A stretch of 23,876 bases of DNA from positions 1 through 23,876 of the forward strand of contig JASBTC010000122.1 in the NCBI GenBank assembly GCA_030148625.1, read 5' to 3'. Positions 23,140 through 23,876 of this stretch are shown in pieces (position 1 is the stretch's first letter; the number at the start of each line of letters is the position of its first letter). The notes beneath the pieces were generated by a model. That model searched no databases, was not told the origin of the DNA, and saw nothing but the letters and a program-made list of their open reading frames with translations. This DNA comes from Sphingobium sp. GTDB lineage: Bacteria; Pseudomonadota; Alphaproteobacteria; Sphingomonadales; Sphingomonadaceae. A program made the position numbers and the translations under genes.

Positions 23140-23876
23140 TCAGAAGTTCACCCGATATTCCACGCCATAGGTGCGCGGTTCGCCCAGTGTGATCAGTTTC
23201 TGGCCGTTGAGTGTGTTGTCATAAAGGTCGAAGAGCCTGGTCATATAGGTCTTGTCGGTCACATTCTTGCCGAACAACGAGACGCGCCAGCGGTCATTGC
23301 CGGACGCCAGCGTCATCCGCAGGTTGAGCAGCCCATAGGCGCCGACGCGGCCGTCGGGATCGTTGTTGGTGGTCAGATAGCTGCGGCCACGAAGCTGATA
23401 TTCCGCCTGGACCGTCAGCGGGCCGATGCCCGTCGGGACCGTATATTCCGCATGGATGTCGCCGGTATAGGCCGGGGCGAAGGGAATGAAGCGCAGCGGT
23501 TGCCCGTCCGGAAGCAGCCCTTCCTCATATTTCGCGTCCTGCACCGCGATATTGCCGCCCAGCCGCAGCCGATCGCTGATACGCGCATCGACTTCGATCT
23601 CGACGCCCCGGCTATGGGCGCGGCCGGCGTTGAGGATGATCGGATTGAAGAAGGTGGTCGCGGGATTCTGCGTGGTGATCTGGATGTCGTTCCAGCGCAT
23701 CGCATAGACGGCCGCGTTGATCGAGAGGCGGCGGTCCAACAATTCGGCCTTCAATCCGGCCTCGTAGTTCCAGAGCGATTCGGGTCCGAATGCGATGCCG
23801 TTGGCGTCGCCCAGCGCGTCGTTGAAACCACCGCTCTTGAAGCCCTTCGACGCGGTGAGATAGGTCATCAGCGTCG
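23140..23876 (-). CDS. TonB-dependent outer-membrane receptor (C-terminal part)
   Basis: Only the last 245 residues or so are in the window; the gene continues past the right edge. The sequence is an outer-membrane beta-barrel: YLTASKGFKSGGFN, LWNYEAGLKAELLDRRLSINAAVYAMRWND, GVEIEVDARISDRLRLGGNIAVQDA, and a C-terminal strand ending in phenylalanine (YGVEYRVNF), the barrel-assembly signal. TonB-dependent receptors of this form in sphingomonads take up a wide range of compounds. It converges on the ligase gene with a hairpin repeat between them. It probably serves the same substrate as the hydrolases, but its promoter is outside the window, so shared control cannot be checked. Confidence 0.93.
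   Translation of the reverse strand, partial: TLMTYLTASKGFKSGGFNDALGDANGIAFGPESLWNYEAGLKAELLDRRLSINAAVYAMRWNDIQITTQNPATTFFNPIILNAGRAHSRGVEIEVDARISDRLRLGGNIAVQDAKYEEGLLPDGQPLRFIPFAPAYTGDIHAEYTVPTGIGPLTVQAEYQLRGRSYLTTNNDPDGRVGAYGLLNLRMTLASGNDRWRVSLFGKNVTDKTYMTRLFDLYDNTLNGQKLITLGEPRTYGVEYRVNF

Overview
The window looks like chromosome from a sphingomonad alphaproteobacterium (Sphingomonas or a close relative). The basis is high GC with strong G/C third positions, the gene order yebC-ruvC-ruvA-ruvB-ybgC-tolQ-tolR-tolA-tolB-pal, many TonB and periplasmic-hydrolase functions, and short paired inverted repeats of the kind scattered through sphingomonad genomes. The genus is an inference from gene order and codon style; no rRNA or other marker is present.

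Left part (1-2347), all on the minus strand: the 5' part of a lipoprotein gene at the edge, a SufE-family protein, a small PspB-like membrane/coiled-coil protein, a second small membrane protein, a ribbon-helix-helix-type protein and an SPFH/band-7 membrane protein. The last three read as one operon.

Middle (2424-12331), mostly minus strand: a housekeeping block. The Tol-Pal operon runs ybgC-tolQ-tolR-tolA-tolB-pal with overlapping or closely spaced genes and a strong terminator after pal. Upstream of it are ruvB, ruvA, ruvC and yebC. Two genes interrupt this conserved block: a plus-strand, Tat-exported M19-type dipeptidase homologue between ruvB and ruvA, and a hypothetical four-helix membrane protein between ruvA and ruvC.

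Right part (about 12590-23876): an accessory, apparently catabolic region. It holds a membrane-anchored penicillin-acylase-family Ntn hydrolase, a CocE/NonD-type secreted serine hydrolase, a Tat-exported beta-lactamase-fold serine hydrolase, a TetR regulator, a MaoC-maoC/GPH-type transporter/acyl-CoA ligase operon, and the C-terminal end of a TonB-dependent receptor. A near-identical 16-bp palindrome lies in both divergent promoter regions of this cluster (17236-17251 and 19569-19584), and a weaker copy lies upstream of the acylase gene (12607-12622). The best reading is a TetR-controlled regulon: receptor uptake, periplasmic cleavage by three hydrolases, inner-membrane transport, then CoA activation and hydration of the released acid. 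The substrate cannot be named from sequence.

Three of the four convergent gene junctions in the window carry a head-to-head pair of short hairpin repeats. The fourth has only 6 bp between stop codons.
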